The notes under the pieces are model-generated. The model was not told the origin of the DNA and did no database searches. It worked only from the letters and a program-made list of their open reading frames with translations. DNA of 64,000 bases, taken from the NCBI GenBank assembly GCA_050084985.1, contig JBITNC010000001.1, positions 127,906,001-127,970,000 of the forward strand, read 5' to 3'. Both the position numbers and the translations under genes were made by a program. This stretch comes from Nageia nagi (taxonomy: Eukaryota > Pinophyta). The stretch's first letter is position 1, and every line of letters starts with the position of its first letter. This document shows positions 1 to 12,400 of the stretch, in pieces.

Positions 1-2280
1 TTTTCCTTCTTCATTTGATGCAAAAGCATGGTTCCCCATTCCATTTTCTTATAGAATTTTGGGCCTCCCCTCTCCAACTTAAGATCATCTTTAGGATCAC
101 CACCTATCTTCACAAGGTTTGCCCTATGGGAGATAGGTCTTCAGATGGACATAACACCTAGGCCATACGGGGAATAGAGGGATTAGTATGCATAGTTTTC
201 GATACTTAGGGAGATCTGGAAGGACACTAATCACTAGTACACCACTTGCACATGGCTCCCCCCTCCCACTCCTTTATCCCCCTAGTTGTCTTTCTATCAT
301 GAGCATTTTTTTGCAAATATGAGACAAATGCATAGTTCCCCCATGGTACCTTGAGTGACTTATGATGCATGGCCTATGGATTCCAAATGGATAGATTAGG
401 GTGTGCTACCACTAGCGTCATATCGAGTTGGATCACTACTTATTGAGAGAAGAGTTGATCTGCCTATTTTGCTACTTGGGAGAAGTGGAAACCTTATACG
501 ACCTTATTTTTTGGCATTCCATCTACTATGAGATCTAGGATATATTCCATTGCCTTCTCAGGGATAGTCTACAATATCTATTTACCTTCTTTAGATACCT
601 AGATTAATGATGTCTTGCACTATACATCAGGTAGTCAATTCAACTTTGTTGATAACGTAGCTCCTTCCTCGGTGGCTCTTAACCTTCACACTCCCAATCT
701 ATCATGGAATACTTCAGCAATATAAATAGACAAAGAGGGAGTATTAGACATAAATATCATACACTAGATCACACAGAATGAGGCATGGTTATTAGATATC
801 ACACCCACATGTCTTGAGGGATCCAAAAGAGTGATGGATAGAGATAGATTGCTGACTTTCTTAGTAGGGTTTCTTCAACCTTGACTGATAGTGATATAGA
901 GACTAATGCTTAGGGTAGGGGCAAGCACCTCTTTGGCCATCCTCCCCCTCAAACTCTTCTTCCTTCTGGAACATCACGCACATCTTGATCAGGTTATGTA
1001 TTGCGACCTCTCTCTCTCCTTCCCATTTCCACCTTGCTCTTTTTGTTCCGGTTCATGGGTCATGAAATTGTATATACATTTGTTTCTCTTCTTCTTGTTG
1101 GGCGCTTTTTCCATCTCAATTGCCCTTTTTGAAGCCCCTTCCCTTAGGTCATCTCTAGCCCATCAAGGATATTAATAATATTTCATTTCTATCATTCATG
1201 CTTGAGGAGCCCATGGCGGCACCAATAAGTTGCTGATCAATGGAGAAGGCAATTAACCTTAGAAGAAGATGAGCTTGGATGTACCAACAAGACCATCTAC
1301 TTGGTTGCAACAAGGATGCCAAGCTCTCAAAGGAGCAAAGAGCTAAGAAGGGGTATCTGCATATCGTGAAGAAGTATCTTCCATTTAAAATGCCTTGTGG
1401 AGATAGAAGACAAGTTTGAAGATAGCCTCAAGTCAAAGCGTAGAAGTCCTAAACTTTGTCTAAATGATACTTTTGAGGGACATTTTATTTACAATGGATT
1501 TGGCACTGTAACATGATGGTTTAGTCTTTCTCAACTTGAGCCAACTTGGTAGGGGTCCCAACTTGAGCCTTATACCTTTTAACAATAGAGTATTGTAGGT
1601 TTTACTTTAGTGTGAAATAGTTTCATCTTAGATTGAACATCTTGAAAATGAAGTCGGAAACATCATTTCTCAAGCAAATTCAGAGATGCATAGCCCTTAC
1701 AAACTTGGGCTATAGAAGTAGGTTTTAGGCTAGAATTGAGACATGTAAATGTCAATTCTTAGTATGTGTAAGTGGTGACCACCTTCTTTGTGTTACCCTT
1801 CAAAGATAAATTGTAAATGCGAAAGACCTTCCATGATGTTATTGAAGGCCTTAATTTCTTACCAAGCCAGGTTGATAATTAATTGTCTCAACTTACATAA
1901 ATGATCTACTGCATTGAATTGCTGTGACTAGCACCTCGATCTAGAAGACAAATATACAACATCATTTATAAATAGAAGTGAGCATAGTAGAGAAACTCAG
2001 ACTCAACAAGGCAGAATTCGGACTTAGGACTCTACAAAAACTCAACAAAAAAACTGAAGGAAATGTAAATTTAATTGTATTTTTATTATCATGCATATCA
2101 TCGATAATTAACATTATACAAATCCAAAATTAATACTATAACTGATACAATCTTAAACTACAAATGAAATTGACAAGGTACACTTCAATTAAAGAAATTT
2201 AAATGCTTCCAAATCAAATATTCTTGTATTGTTTATGATATTAAAAATTTCTAAATGTATTAAAATGCCTCAATAGACCC
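1..2280. other. No recognisable gene
   Basis: I see no exon, domain or intact repeat here. Plus-strand reading frames are broken by many stops, and the longest (906-1175, 89 codons) has the hydrophobic, T-rich composition of non-coding DNA. The stretch from about 2040 is AT-rich. It could be decayed transposon sequence or part of an upstream intron of the RH28 helicase gene. The missing RH28 exon that should precede 6444 was looked for here and not found. Confidence 0.5.
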
Positions 2281-2289
2281 ATTATGTAG

Positions 2290-4580
2290 TGTCTTGCAAT
2301 GCCTTTTCCTTTTGCTCTACTTGAAGCTTTAGTCCTCTTTCTTTCTACTTATGCTTGTGCATCTTCTCGTGGCGTTGTTGCTAACTCCTCCGCTTTACTT
2401 TCAAAATTATCCATTGAAAAGAGAAGCTCTTGGTGCTACTCTTTTGGTTCTATGATCCATTCAAAGGATGGATGAATCTCATCTAAATCAATTGCTTCAT
2501 AATTTATTCGTGGTGGAGGCGAAGGTCATAATGAACAATCAAAATACATTCAACTTTTGCTGTGTGAGTCTATTATGCTTCTTGGAGTGAATGTGCTCAA
2601 ACATACTCCAATTGCACTCACAACCTGAAGCGTTGCATGATTGACATAAAACTCTCATGGTAAAGTGTTGAAGATTGAGCATATACGTACAAAAGTTCTC
2701 CCACCATAAAACCAGACAATAACAAGAAACAAAAATTTAATAATTTATGTAAAATTGTAAATTGAGATTATTTTGGTAAACAAAATCAAAATACATAATC
2801 AATAATAATTCAATCTAGGGTTAATTGGCCTCAAAGTTGCCTTTCCTTGAATGCACTGTGGGGATGTGAAAAGGTAGCCCTCACATCTCTTGTAAGCCTG
2901 CAACCCATCTTGTATCAAATTGTAGGTGTGCTCATCTAGCTCCATTTGGTTAAGGCATTATTGAAGGCCCGACATCACCTCATAGTCAACCTCAAATGAA
3001 TTTATCATAAAAGAATTTGGGGTTGAGGTAGTACCTTTCTGCATGTAGTGGGCTATGGATTTGAGAATTTCGGTTCAAAATAATTTAAAAATTAGGAAGT
3101 TGCCTCTTTGGCTATATCCATGGGCTCTTAAACATATTATGTTGCTGATATTTCTTCATCAACAAGGTGGATAACCCGCACCAAAGACACTAACACCTTA
3201 AGTCAAATGAGAGATTTAGTTATTATTAGCAAGTTAACTATTTGCATTCTGAAATTTGGATTACAATTAAAAATTTGCAAATTCATCATGCATAGCTGTT
3301 TAGAATGCCTCCTCAAACACATGATCATACACCTTCTTGCTCTCATTGGAGAGTTAATATCTAGCAGTGTCTTTTGCATTCACTTCTCACTCACAAACAT
3401 CCTCTTCAATGCCCTTTTTTCATGAAAAAGGCTCTGCAACTTAATAAAGTTTGTGGTGAATCATGTAACTCTAGGTCACATAAGCTCCCTCCTATTAGTG
3501 AATTTCCTCATTAGTTGGAGGGACCATATGTGGTTGTAAATGAATTGTTAATGCATTTGGCCTTATGTACAACCTAAGACACCCAAGTTAATATTCCAAT
3601 GTCATTGAGAAACAAATCAAGAAAATAGGTTGCACACGGTGTGTAAAAATTGGTGGGAATCTCTCTCTTTCAAAATCCTTTTAGTTGCTACATAAGTTAC
3701 TCCTTGTCTTGATAACTTGGATAACATTCACCTCCCTACCTCTAAATCAAGCTTCTTCAATAACCTAACAAGCTTTTCGACACTCTTAACTTGTGCTGAT
3801 GCATCCATCAACTTGAGGAACACAATTCCTGTTGTAGAAGCAACCAAAAAATAATCAATGTTTGATTCTTCCCATCAATTCACCCGTTGGACATGATTGT
3901 GCAACCCTTTTTTCTCCGTATCCTGCTCTGCTCTTCAACCAAGAGCTGGATATCCTCCATGAATTCATAAAGGAAAAGCCCCCTAAAATCATCATAATTT
4001 GGCAGCTTAAATCCTGGGCTGCAAACTGTAATGGCATCGGTCATTTTTTGCCAATATGGAAACCTTGCCACATTGAAGGGAATACAAGAAAATACCAAAA
4101 ACTTGCACAAGACTTTCTCTTAGCCTTGTGTCTTTCCTCTTTCCATGCAGCCATTCCCTCAAGTGTGGGTTGTGATCTTGGTGTGGAATGTTCCATGAAA
4201 AAAGATTTCGCTCTCCCACTCCCTGGGTTTGCCACATATGGAGTCAATCCACTCCGGCATTGCTGAAAAAAAGCTAAAGGTGCTACCAATATTCTCTATA
4301 TGAGTTTGAAGAGTAGCCATGGCATTGCTTGTTCTTCATTTTAGTTATTTCCTCTCACTAAATATGCTAGGAGGGCATTGCATTCCTTCACAACCTCAGG
4401 CTCCACCTTTGCACCTGGTTTAACATCATTGCGAGAAAACCTTGCCAAATGGTATTTGAGGCGGTTTATGCTTCCATGAGTTTTTTCCCTGCAAAAATTA
4501 CAACTCACCTCACCTTTTTTTTCTCCATCCTTCTCATACTTTCAAGTTGGTCTCTTTTTTTCTGTCATTTTATTTCAATT
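2290..4580 (-). pseudogene. Degenerate hAT-superfamily transposase (BED / DUF659 type)
   Basis: Read on the minus strand from high to low coordinates, the hAT transposase order is visible. A BED-type zinc finger lies near 4430-4510 (CNFC, then HGSINRLKYHL). A DUF659 block lies near 3880-4110 (NVARFPYW, then a GF/Y-KLPNYDDFRG stretch and a C-T-I-M-S-N-G ending). The C-terminal hAT dimerisation region lies near 2540-2900 (LHAERYYLNPKFFYDK, then CECNWSMFEHIHSKKHNRL). hAT transposases move DNA by cut and paste and dimerise through this C-terminal part. Frames change repeatedly and stops are frequent, so this copy cannot be translated. I could not find its terminal inverted repeats or 8-bp TSD. 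The family assignment is firm; the outer limits are approximate. Confidence 0.85.
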
Positions 4581-5035
4581 TGGCTGCACATGGAAAGAAA
4601 AAGTTAGTAGTCAGAGACTTCAAAAAAGAAAAAGAAGGCCTAGATTTTAAGCATTGACACTTGAAACTTTACTTTTTTACTTCAAATGTAACTGTTGGTT
4701 GGCTGTTAGATTCTTGAAAACTAAGAAAAGTTTGGATTAAGGATGCAAATGCGTGTTTTTGTTGGTCTGATTACACGTTATCTCTGCTATCTTTGCAAGT
4801 GAGAATAGCAAAAATGAGGCAGTTTGGAAAAAAAAACAATTTATGCAATTGTTACATGATTGTGCTGCGCCAGTTGAATTTTTTTCATGGACTTGGTGAG
4901 TTTTTCACTTGCGAGAAAAAAACTTGACGTTCCCAGAAAATCTCAAGTCAAGCCTGATAAACCCAAGAGGGCTGACTTGGCCGAGGACATAATGAGTTTG
5001 TCAAAAAGTCGCTGAATTTAACTATGGGAGTGAGA
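4581..5035. other. Spacer between two transposon remnants
   Basis: Short AT-rich sequence between the hAT BED region and the non-LTR reverse-transcriptase piece. It may hold the 5' end of the hAT element, but no terminal inverted repeat could be seen. Confidence 0.35.
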
Positions 5036-5580
5036 TCAATACTTGGTGAAGAAGACATCCATCACTTGCTTGTGTATGTTTATGAAGGAAACAGTCAAGC
5101 TTGCCAATATAGATACAAAAGAGAGTTGGGGAAATGGGATGCCCTGCTTAACCCCAAGGATGCTATAAATCACTTTTGAGAGCATGTGTGCTGTCTGGAA
5201 ATGACCTATTACTACTCCGTATAGCCTTGCCACCGTTCAGGAATACCTAGGTAGCAAAGTTCGTCAAAGAGTTGGTTCTTGGGCACATTATCAAAAGACC
5301 TTAGAAAGTACAAAAAACAACAGTAGACTTTCTTAAGATTGCTGTTGGGCACAATATCAAAGACCTTTAGAAAGTCTGAAAAACAACAATAGACTTTCTT
5401 AAGATCGCTGTTTGACCTCCCCAACGATGCCATTAAGGGTGAAAATATAGTGAATAGTGTGATGGTCCTACCATTTGAAACCAGCTTACCTCTTGGCCTA
5501 GCCCCAGCCAGTTAGAGAGGCACATGTAGAGAATAATAGTGTAAATCTTGACCAAGTTATGACGAGTCATGATTGTCTTT
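5036..5580 (-). pseudogene. Fragment of a non-LTR (LINE-type) reverse transcriptase
   Basis: On the minus strand the order matches the fingers and palm of a non-LTR retrotransposon reverse transcriptase. There is a KKVYCCF-D-F-AFD-VP-like block (about 5270-5420), then an LYGVV segment and an IGVKQG-PF-P-L block (about 5130-5150), equivalent to the conserved GVKQGCPLSP motif. The two blocks lie in different frames. The KKVYCCF block is present twice in tandem, which an active enzyme would not have. No endonuclease domain, poly(A) tail or target-site duplication is visible. This is a short dead fragment. The family is fairly sure, the clade unknown. Confidence 0.7.
5281..5412. repeat. Two-copy 66-bp tandem duplication
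   Basis: 5281-5346 and 5347-5412 are near-identical copies, both starting GGGCACA and ending GCTGTT. The unit is exactly 22 codons, so the duplication keeps the reading frame of the minus-strand reverse-transcriptase remnant and doubles its KKVYCCF block. Confidence 0.85.
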
Positions 5581-6443
5581 TAGTTCTTAGGTTTAAGGAT
5601 ATCACAAAACTTGCAAAAAGGATAGATAATGTTTTGAAACTAAGGTTGTGGAAATCAAGAAGAAACTGCCTCATGAAAGAGGGTATCAGTGTGACAAACA
5701 CAATTGTTCAATACGATGTTTAAAGAATTCAGATTGAAGTTCTTCAAGATTAGTGGTTTTGTTTGTACTCAACTTTTGAATGGCTTTTTTTGAGCTTACC
5801 AACTCTGAAGAGGTGGCATGGAATAAGGAAGATAATAAAAAACAATTGAAGCATTTGTACAAAGTGGAATAAACAAGTTCTCAAAAACATATTTTCAAAA
5901 GAATGCATACACCTATGCAATGGCAACAAGGAGTGCCATTCAAACTACACATTATTGAAAATAATAGAAACATAATTGAAAGGTGATACAAAGGAACACA
6001 AGTTAGCAGAGCAAAATGATTTAACTTAAGAAGAAAAATATTATAAAAGAAGAAACCATACCATGGAAATTGAATTTATTTCTTAAAGTTTAAGCTTCAA
6101 TTCTTGTATGTTAGAAGTTTGAAATGTTATTGCAAATGTTCTAATATGTATGATTTTATTCGATTAATTTTGGTGCAAGGGAACAGATTGACAAATAATG
6201 CACGTTCTCTTTTTCTTTTGTGCTCTATACATTTAGAATTGTAAGGAGAATAGAATTTTGAAATCAAAGTTGATTGCTTTTGGCAAATCGATAGTAGCTT
6301 GTGCAGAATGGTACCCTTTACCTTATAATGGACTTGTGGAGTATTTGTTCCTGGCTTGTATATGTGCTATGGGTTTATATGCCACCATGGTTTACGAGGG
6401 ATATCTAACGTGGCTTCCGTGACTGCATTTCTGTGTGATTCAG

Positions 6444-9400
6444 GGTTATAAAGATTCGACCAACACAAGAGGCCAAACAGGAAGCAATCTTGCTTGCCTT
6501 GTGCTCTCGGACTTTCACTAGCAAAGTAATTGTCTTCAGGTAATTGTTTTGTTGTATGTTGTATTTTATTTTCTTGTAGATTAATAAGGGTTTGTGAATC
6601 CCCTGCCTGTGACATCATCATCTGTTAATGGCAATGCCACTTGTAAGCATGGTCATTATAACGATAAATGTCACCACTAAGCTTTTGCCTCGCAACTGTG
6701 GGTACCATTGTGGTTTGAAGCTTGAACTTCAGTGTGCAATTTATTGCTCACTCAAACTTGCAACCAAGGGCCCAATTTGTATGTTATCAAAATGTTTTGT
6801 TGGTTGCACTTGTAATATATTTATATTACCTGGAATGTTTTCTTAACCAAGGATGCTGTGTCTGTATTTGTACATTATAGCTGTTAGTTTCTGTTGAAAA
6901 TCATGGTTCATTGTACTCTTTCTAGTTTTCTCTTTTTGAAAACACACACCATGAAAAAGATAACAGTATATTGTCCAGCTAGGACAGGTCTGGCTCGAAT
7001 GGATTTGAGTTGATGCTATATATTCATTATACAGCGTAATCTGCATTTATCATTCTTTATAATATATATGGTTATTGGGAAATTGAAAGCAATTATTCTA
7101 ACGTGATGGAATTTTGGCAGTGGCACTAAACAAGAAGCGCACCGCTTGAAAATTTTATTTGGACTTTCAGGCTTAAACGCTGCAGAGCTGCATGGAAATC
7201 TCACTCAGGTGCAGAGGCTTGACGTAGGTTCTTTCCCTTAACTGGATGTCTTCTTGAAGATCCATTTTTTTAAATATCCATGCTTTACAGAGTTTATCAC
7301 ATCTGACAGCAATAAGAATATTTTTATTTACTTCTAGTTTTTCTAGATTATAAATAGGATAAATTGGTAGCAGAGTGTATGCTTTTTGATCAACATGTAG
7401 GGGAACACGCCTATGTACACAGTGCAGCCACTTTGTCAGGACTGAAGTATTCAAGAAATTTGCTTTTGGCTTTGATTTTCATGACATAAGCTGTGTAATT
7501 TTAGTCCTTTGTAAATTATGAGTTCATGCCAATGGTAACCAACAAACTCCTATTTCTTACCAATATTCTTCAAACGTTTCGTGCTTTGCAGTTGGCAAAT
7601 ATTCTTGCAGTACACCATTTGCAAGATAGTTGTTTCATCTCTGGTTTCCCATATACCCTTTAATAATGGCAAGGCCCCATTTTGTTGTTATTTGGCAAGC
7701 AGAAATACGAATGGGCTAGCATAAGTATTTTGATTAGCTTATTATACCATGGCGTTCATCCCATTGACCCCAGTAATAACATACATCATGGCGATGATTT
7801 ATGGGATACTCTTAGCCAGATAATAGATCCCTTGCTAAGCAAGTGATGGTCTCTATTTTCACCTTCCAATCTCATGATGACGTAAGAGCATGTACACATT
7901 GGTCACTGTGCATGCTATGTTTGTTGTCTAAGCATGTAAATGCTATATCCTTCATAACTTTTCTTCATTGTTGTTTTCATGTCATTTTTATGGTTATGTT
8001 TCTAGGATTTCCTTTTATTGAAGCTCATGTTCTAATGAACTTTGAACATGCAGAGACCTTAACATGGACAAGTATATCATACACAATGCATCACAAAGAC
8101 ACAATCCAATCTTCTAAAACATATTATTAATTGATTGGTGATAATTTATATCAAATTGAAGATTTATGTTTGGAACCTATTATTACAACATTTGTTGGTA
8201 ACCCATGATACAATGTTGATGGCTAAATCGACATCTATAGGTAGTCTGATTTGAATGCCCGTTTTTACACATTAAACATGAATTCTTATTGTATATCAAT
8301 ACGCAGTTGACTTGAAGAGATCAGGGTCCATTGAGTGGGATTTTCCAATAGTTTGTAAAACATGTACAAATAAAGTTCTAATTTATTGGCTGAATTACTA
8401 TAGACAAGTTGCTATAAGTCCTTATGGAAATCAGCAGAGAGCAATGCCAATGGGTTGCGCAGATGAGAAAACAAAGAATGAAAGCACTGTTTGAACCATA
8501 TTTGAATTGCCACAAAAGGAGGTGGTCAAAATGAAAAAAGGGCTTCAAAACAGAGAAAGCTTGCAAAAAGTCTACAAGTATTAATGAGAATTGAGAAAAT
8601 AGGGGTAATATTGATTACAACATTATGCCTGCTGACTGGTTAGGACCAAGAGGACTACTAATGGAATCCAGAGATTAAAGGAAACATGAGATCAGTGACC
8701 ATGTGCATAGAGTAATGGAAGATGTTGGGAGTCAGAGTATAATCCTGTTTTACCGCTAAAGAGTGTAAAAGTGTAGACTTTAGAAAGACTAAGAAAACTT
8801 TTCATGGAGATGTACTTGTCACTTAGCTTAACTTTAAGATACCAGTTTGCTATGGTCTAGGTTGAACATATCCAAGTGAGAATGTCTTATGTTGCAGCCA
8901 AGGTGCTTCTATTGCACGAAAGGCATCTTGGACGTGCAATGAGGATCTTGCTGTGTTAACAATGTTGCTTTAACATGGCGAACTTTTCTTGCCACTTGAT
9001 CATGGTTTGCTGGACCATATAAATATGCATCCTTTTGCACTTTATTATCCTAATTCCCTATGAATATTTTGAAAACCATCAATCATACAGGTGCTATTTT
9101 TGGATAGCTGAGCATATGCTGAATGAAATAATTAAAAGCATTTTAGTTTTTCTTATGATTTGTTCAATTTAAAGCTACAGGATTGTTTCCTTGCAGATTA
9201 ATATTTTTATTTTTCCATTCCAATGCAACTCTTTGTCATTGGATATTGAGATTTGTCATGGTTCAGCTGAATGATTTGTAATTTTCTGAATTTGTAGGCT
9301 TTGGAACTATTCAGGAAACAGGAAGTAGATTTTCTGATTGCGACTGATGTAGCAGCTAGAGTAAGCATCAATTTTCCAAATTCAGACAGAATCTTCTTGT

Positions 9401-12400
9401 GTTTTTGTTGTCATGAAATCTGGTTTTTTATCTGTAATTTCTTTAGGATTTTTGTTAGATAATTCCAGTTCTCGTTATGTGCAGGGTTTGGATATAATTG
9501 GTGTTAAGACGGTCGTAAACTTTGCGTGTCCCCGAGATATTACAGTGTAAGAGTATAACGCATCATATTGCAGTTTATTTATATATTACTGTAGCGTATT
9601 GGAGATCTGCAAATAGTTTCTGTTATATATGTCTGTTTGTAGTAATTTAGAAGCTAAAAACTGAGATATTTATCTTTCAGTGAACAACTTGTATGCAATT
9701 TACTTAATCTCCTAACACTAAAAATTAACTGATGTCTATATAGGTGAGGACCTTGTTCTCATTACATATTTTTGTTAACTTAGATTGCACTTATTCACTT
9801 CATGAATCACTCTCAACAAGAATTACAGACCCAACAAAAATGATAGCAATTTAATACAACCAAATGAACAAACCTCATACAAAGATTAACACAATCTAAT
9901 GAAAAAAGGCTGGATTTTGTTACTTCAATGGGTTTTTATATTGCTTTTGAATCTGTGCATGCAGTCCCATTACATACACACAGCTATAGGATCTGATATT
10001 TGTATTATATAATACATGGGTACAGCTAATATAGATACTTGTGCTGTATCTATATTCATATCTGAATTCCATTCACAAATTGTTGGAAATAGTTTAGATA
10101 TTACATTATAGGTATGACCCTTTAGTTTCCCAGTGCCAGGTGGATTCTCATAGAGTTTTCTTGGTTCCTACATGTCTCTTGACTTGTTCAAAGGCCAAAA
10201 TCAAAGGATGTGGAGTTTTTTTGTATTTTTTTAAATCCAAAATTCAACTTGTCAATTTCCTGGACTTATAATTTCATGCTCCGACACTTGAAACAAGGAC
10301 ACTTTCACAAAGTAGTCATTGGGAGCTTTTTATAGTGAGTAGAATGGGTGATACGGACTTATGGATCAAAATTTATGGTCTTTGTAAGTTGGCCTATCAA
10401 AACTGCCAAAACTGGACAATGTCATGCGCATTCACTGGATGGCCTCCAAACTCTTCAAATCAGGTCCTCTTGCTGCTGCTCCATTAACTGCAAGAAGTAC
10501 TCTTGAATTGATCAACTCTTCATTTTTAGCTCCTTTTTTCTTAGTTACTTTTGCTATTTTTAGTTATTATTTGCAGTGATATTCTTGTGATTCACTTTAC
10601 TTTCTTTTTTTGATCTCCAACATAATAAATTGCTTCAATCAGCCATTTTTCCTATTTCTAGTTTCTAATTAAAATTGTATATTATTTTATGGAGTATGTG
10701 ATCAGTTTTGAATAGAAAAATATCAATATAAACTTCTAATAATTCTCTATTTTCTTTATGTAATAGTTGATAACGTTCATTCGTATTGCCATTGGCTAAT
10801 TGTTGGTTGATTGTAACTTGATAAATAAGGAACTATCTCATTAAATGATGCATAAAACTCTTAAATGACTTCAAAACGCTACCATTTAAGTTGGTTGATA
10901 CACATTTCTATTATCATATCGACATGGTGTTTACTCACAAATTATTTTAAATAAGAGTTTGTCCATTGTTTTTGAACTTTAATGTTTTAGAGAATCTCTC
11001 AATTTTAGTAGTTTATGAATGAACTAAATTAAATTTTAAGTTAAGAAATATTTCTTTTAAATAAATTTATACTATTTGTCAATCAAAATCTTTATCACGA
11101 GTACAAGATAGGGACTATTTGTAAGTTATTTATATACATGATTTTTAACCATCAAAATCAAGTTTTATATCACAATACATTCATATTTGTATTTTGTGCA
11201 TATTAATTCATGTGATGTCAAGAATTTGCTATTATTAATAAATTTAATAATTTAGTGATTGAAAAATTAATTGAAAATATACTCTGAGATGTATTATTAA
11301 AATATAATAATTTAATAAATTTCATTAATCATCATTATATATTCTATCTATTAAGTTCAAAAGTTGAATAAAATAAGTATTTTAATATATATAGACAAGG
11401 GCTCACCATGAATAAATGTGACCCTTGTTATTCACAAGGAAAAGACTATTTTAGTATTTTACTTATGGTGACTTTGAAGGGTTGCCTTAAGATTAAGGTT
11501 TTGTATCAATTTTATGCCATTTGTACACTACAATTGTTGCTCATTTGTAATGTAAATTGAAGTTTGAAGCAAACTGATAGTATTAAATACCGACACAGAT
11601 AAAGATGTTGATTACCACAAACCTTTGTAATGTTAAAAATATATTGTTAGTTTTCCCTTGGTGAAAGCCTAAAGGGCTGAGATTTAATATTTTTAGCTTT
11701 TATTAGATGTGATTTCTCAAATTTATTTTTACCTAGCTGTTCTATCTTTTGATTTACCTTGGTTTAATATAATGTGCATTTTCTTACAATAAATGATATC
11801 TTTCTTTGGAGTCCTTGAGATGGAGACAACAAAGGATGTGGAATTGAGGTTTTATGATGGTAGGGTACGAGTAATTTCTGGGTGATATCTTGGAATGACA
11901 AATAGAGAAAATACACAAGACTTTATACTTTACAGGAAAAAGAAAAAATATGACAAATTTAGTTTCATGCATACAGATATGCATAAGTGATTAAACAGAC
12001 ATGGAACACAATATGTAATTCTCAGAAGACATGGATATATAGATAAACTACAGCTTCAGATAGTATCCAAATTGTAAGAACTACTGAATAGTAGGTTTCA
12101 AATGTGCACTCTCCATCCAGCTGCTGTCATCAAATGGCCTTTTGTCCAAAGGTAGTAGGCACCCTTTGTAGCATCCGGCTGGCTGAAAGATGGGATCCTA
12201 TGCTTAATAGATTAGAGCAAATCATCTCAAATGTTTCATACCTCATCCTTGCTGAACATTTTTCAGAAGGCATTCAAGAGCTTCATCTCACCTTGCCCTC
12301 CTCCTTCGAAGGGACTCTACTAGGCTTAGGCACATATCACTTGGGGTTTACTGCATATACTGCCATATGAAAATGGTGTCTATCTCATTACGCCTCACCT

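Noticed and set aside
906-1175. 89-codon plus-strand open frame
   Set aside because: Leucine/phenylalanine-rich composition typical of T-rich non-coding DNA. No domain, no splice context and no neighbouring exons.
1-6443. Possible upstream exon(s) of RH28
   Set aside because: The exon at 6444 starts in mid-codon, so another exon precedes it. I looked for motif III-type blocks and for the LTEE-like codons expected just before, and found none. The 5' part is probably upstream of the window, but a short exon could have been missed.
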